From Rhizobacter sp. (GTDB lineage Bacteria; Pseudomonadota; Gammaproteobacteria; Burkholderiales; Burkholderiaceae_C), in contig JAMLIM010000040.1 in the NCBI GenBank assembly GCA_023954175.1, positions 1-34,768 on the forward strand: a stretch of DNA of 34,768 nt, given 5' to 3'. This document shows positions 33,244-34,768 of the stretch, piece by piece. The translations under genes were made by a program, and so were the position numbers. The notes beneath the pieces are model-generated. The model was not told the origin of the DNA. It searched no databases and saw only the letters and a list, made by a program, of their open reading frames with translations. Within the stretch, counting starts at the first letter, position 1. Each line of letters opens with the position of its first letter.

Positions 33244-34559
33244 CCCTGCCGCCTGCCTCCCCGACGCCCGAAGCCGACATCGACCTCGCCACCTTGCTGG
33301 CCGAACCGGCGTCGCGGGCTTGGTATCGCCGCCCGCTGTTCTGGGGCAGCGTGCTGCTGGCGCTCGCTGGCGCCGGCCTGTGGGCCTGGCAGGTGCGCCA
33401 GAAGTCCAACGCCGTACCGAGCTACACCACGCAGACGGTGGCGCGTGGCAACCTTACGTTGACGGTCACCGCCAACGGCACCCTGCAGCCGACGCGCTCA
33501 ATCAGCATCGGCAGCGAACTCTCGGGCACGGTCAAGAGCGTGCATGTCGACGTGAACGATCGTGTCAAGCGCGGCCAGATACTGGTGGAGCTCGATACAT
33601 CCAAGTTTATCGACCAGGTCAACCGCTCACGTGCTTCGCTGGCGGCAGCACAAGCCCTGCAGGCGCAAAGCGCCGCCACGGTGGCAGAAGCCAAGACCAC
33701 GCTGGCGCGCTTCGAAGAAGTGTCGAGACTTTCCGGCGGCAAGGTGCCGGCGGCGACCGAACTCGACAGCGCGCGCTCCGCATTGGCCCGTGCCGTGGCC
33801 AACGAGTCCAGCGCGGTGGCCAACGTCGCGGTGGCGCGCGCCACGCTGTCCACCGACGAGACCAATCTGTCCAAGGCATCGATCCGCTCGCCGCTGGATG
33901 GCGTGGTGCTCAGCCGTTCGGTGGACCCGGGCAATGCGGTGGCCGCCTCGCTGCAGGCCGTGACGCTGTTCACCCTGGCCGAGAGCCTGTCGCAGCTGCA
34001 ACTCGAAGCGAGCATCGACGAGGCCGATGTCGGTGCGGTGAAGGTCGGCCAGAAGGCCAGCTTCACCGTCAGCGCCTATCCCTCGCGCCGGTTTCCGGCA
34101 ACCATAAGCCGCGTGGCTTTCGGCTCGACCACCACCAACAACGTGGTGACCTACGTGAGCACGCTCGACGTCGACAACACCGACCTCAGCCTGCGCCCTG
34201 GCATGACGGCGGTGGCCACCATCGTCGCCACCGAACGCGACGACGTGTTGCTGGTGCCCAACACGGCGCTGCGGTTTTCGCCATCGGCGCAGGTGGCTGC
34301 AGGCAGCGGCAATGCGGGCGGCGACATCCTGTCGAAGATGATGCCGCGACCGCCCCGCAGCAACTCCACCAAGGTGGCCGGCACGGAAAGCAAGGCCCCT
34401 GGAACGCGCCAGATCTGGGTGCTGCGCGAAGGCCAGCCCGTGGCGGTGCAGGTGCGCACGGGCATCAGCGACGGCCGCATGACCGAGATCAGCGGTGAAG
34501 GCCTGGCGCCCGGCATGGCCGTCATCACCGATCAGCGCAGCGCGGGCGCCAAGCCATGA
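33240..34559 (+). CDS. MacA-like periplasmic adaptor subunit (membrane fusion protein)
   Basis: This 439-residue protein bridges the inner-membrane ABC pump and the outer-membrane channel. A single N-terminal membrane anchor (about residues 33-50, LFWGSVLLALAGAGLWAWQ) precedes the lipoyl half-motif GTLQPTRSISIGSELSGTVK, then VDVNDRVKRGQILVELDTSK, a coiled-coil hairpin (about 120-200), the second lipoyl half SIRSPLDGVVLSRSVDPGNA and the beta-barrel (EADVGAVKVGQKASFTVSAY). Before the last domain there is a polar insert (SKMMPRPPRSNSTKVAG) not usual in MacA. The ATG at 33240 overlaps the previous stop as ATGA, and its own stop overlaps the next ATG the same way, indicating tight translational coupling. 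Confidence 0.92.
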   Translation: MTLPPASPTPEADIDLATLLAEPASRAWYRRPLFWGSVLLALAGAGLWAWQVRQKSNAVPSYTTQTVARGNLTLTVTANGTLQPTRSISIGSELSGTVKSVHVDVNDRVKRGQILVELDTSKFIDQVNRSRASLAAAQALQAQSAATVAEAKTTLARFEEVSRLSGGKVPAATELDSARSALARAVANESSAVANVAVARATLSTDETNLSKASIRSPLDGVVLSRSVDPGNAVAASLQAVTLFTLAESLSQLQLEASIDEADVGAVKVGQKASFTVSAYPSRRFPATISRVAFGSTTTNNVVTYVSTLDVDNTDLSLRPGMTAVATIVATERDDVLLVPNTALRFSPSAQVAAGSGNAGGDILSKMMPRPPRSNSTKVAGTESKAPGTRQIWVLREGQPVAVQVRTGISDGRMTEISGEGLAPGMAVITDQRSAGAKP

Positions 34560-34768
34560 GCGAAGGCGCACCCCATGCCCCGCCGTTGTCCACCGCATCC
34601 GCTGCGATCACACCCAACGACACCGGATCCGGTTCGGCACCGCTGATCCGCCTGCGCGGCATCACCAAGGTGTATGGCAGCGGCAGCACCGCGTTCCAGG
34701 CGCTCAAGGGCGTGGATCTGGATATCCGCAAGGGTGACTTCGTGGCCATCATGGGCCCCAGCGGCTCG
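34556..34768 (+). CDS. MacB-like ABC transporter ATP-binding/permease protein (partial, 5' end)
   Basis: Only the first 71 codons are present. After a polar N-terminal tail of about 28 residues the ABC ATPase begins: LIRLRGITKVYGSGSTAFQA, then LKGVDLDIRKGDFVAIMGPS, where the Walker A loop (GPSGS...) starts exactly at the window end. The pattern matches the LolD/MacB class of ATPases. The preceding MacA-like adaptor makes a MacB-type pump with a fused C-terminal membrane domain likely, though a stand-alone ATPase cannot be excluded. Start ATG 34556 overlaps the adaptor stop (ATGA). Confidence 0.85.
   Translation, partial: MSEGAPHAPPLSTASAAITPNDTGSGSAPLIRLRGITKVYGSGSTAFQALKGVDLDIRKGDFVAIMGPSGS

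Noticed and set aside
1-34768. CRISPR array, rRNA, insertion sequence or prophage
   Set aside because: No regularly spaced repeats, no rRNA-like sequence, no transposase or phage structural motifs and no terminal inverted repeats were seen.

Overview
The window is high-GC DNA (about two thirds G+C by eye) with dense, mostly overlapping genes. Protein families and gene order point to a betaproteobacterium of the order Burkholderiales. The main clues are a ppc gene divergent from hemC-hemD-hemX-hemY, a combined xdhAB-xdhC xanthine dehydrogenase set, and a BMP-type purine/nucleoside ABC transporter. This is inference from remembered family resemblance, not a database result.

Region 1 (1-7428) is a hexuronate oxidation locus. 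On the minus strand lie uronate dehydrogenase (udh), a gluconolactonase fragment, a broken dctP, then dctQ and dctM of a TRAP transporter. On the plus strand lie a FadR-type GntR regulator, glucarate dehydratase (gudD), 2-dehydro-3-deoxyglucarate aldolase (garL) and a second HpcH/HpaI aldolase. Together the enzymes would take glucuronate or galacturonate through the aldarate to pyruvate and tartronate semialdehyde. The import and lactonase arm is damaged: the lactonase N-terminus runs into the middle of dctP, dctP carries several frame changes, and dctM has ATA where its start codon is expected. Sites matching the FadR-type consensus TNGTNNNACNA sit at both the udh and gudD promoters.

Region 2 (7429-8430) is a Crp/Fnr-type regulator with an FNR-like box upstream. 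It ends in a 28-bp tandem duplication at its convergent junction with xdhC.

Region 3 (8423-23835) is a purine salvage and catabolism region. xdhA, xdhB and xdhC run on the minus strand, divergent from a LysR regulator. The LysR gene is followed by guanine deaminase, a four-gene ABC transporter (ATPase, two permeases, BMP lipoprotein), a strong terminator, a probable adenine deaminase, a TerC membrane protein and a second, orphan BMP-family binding protein. Adenine and guanine would converge through hypoxanthine and xanthine on urate.

Region 4 (23842-31176) is core metabolism: PEP carboxylase on the minus strand, then hemC-hemD-hemX-hemY and tRNA-Arg(ACG) with a strong hairpin terminator on the plus strand.

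Region 5 (31177-34768) starts with about 600 bp without an intact gene. It holds a remnant of an MBL-fold hydrolase and a short direct repeat, which looks like an old insertion/deletion scar beside the tRNA. A tripartite efflux operon follows: outer-membrane lipoprotein, MacA-like adaptor, and a MacB-like ATPase cut by the window end.

I see no CRISPR array, intact transposase, integrase or rRNA. I found no clearly new biological system. The most notable items are the lactonase-dctP junction, the paired GntR operators, the stop-codon-bearing tandem duplication, the orphan BMP protein and the MBL scar.
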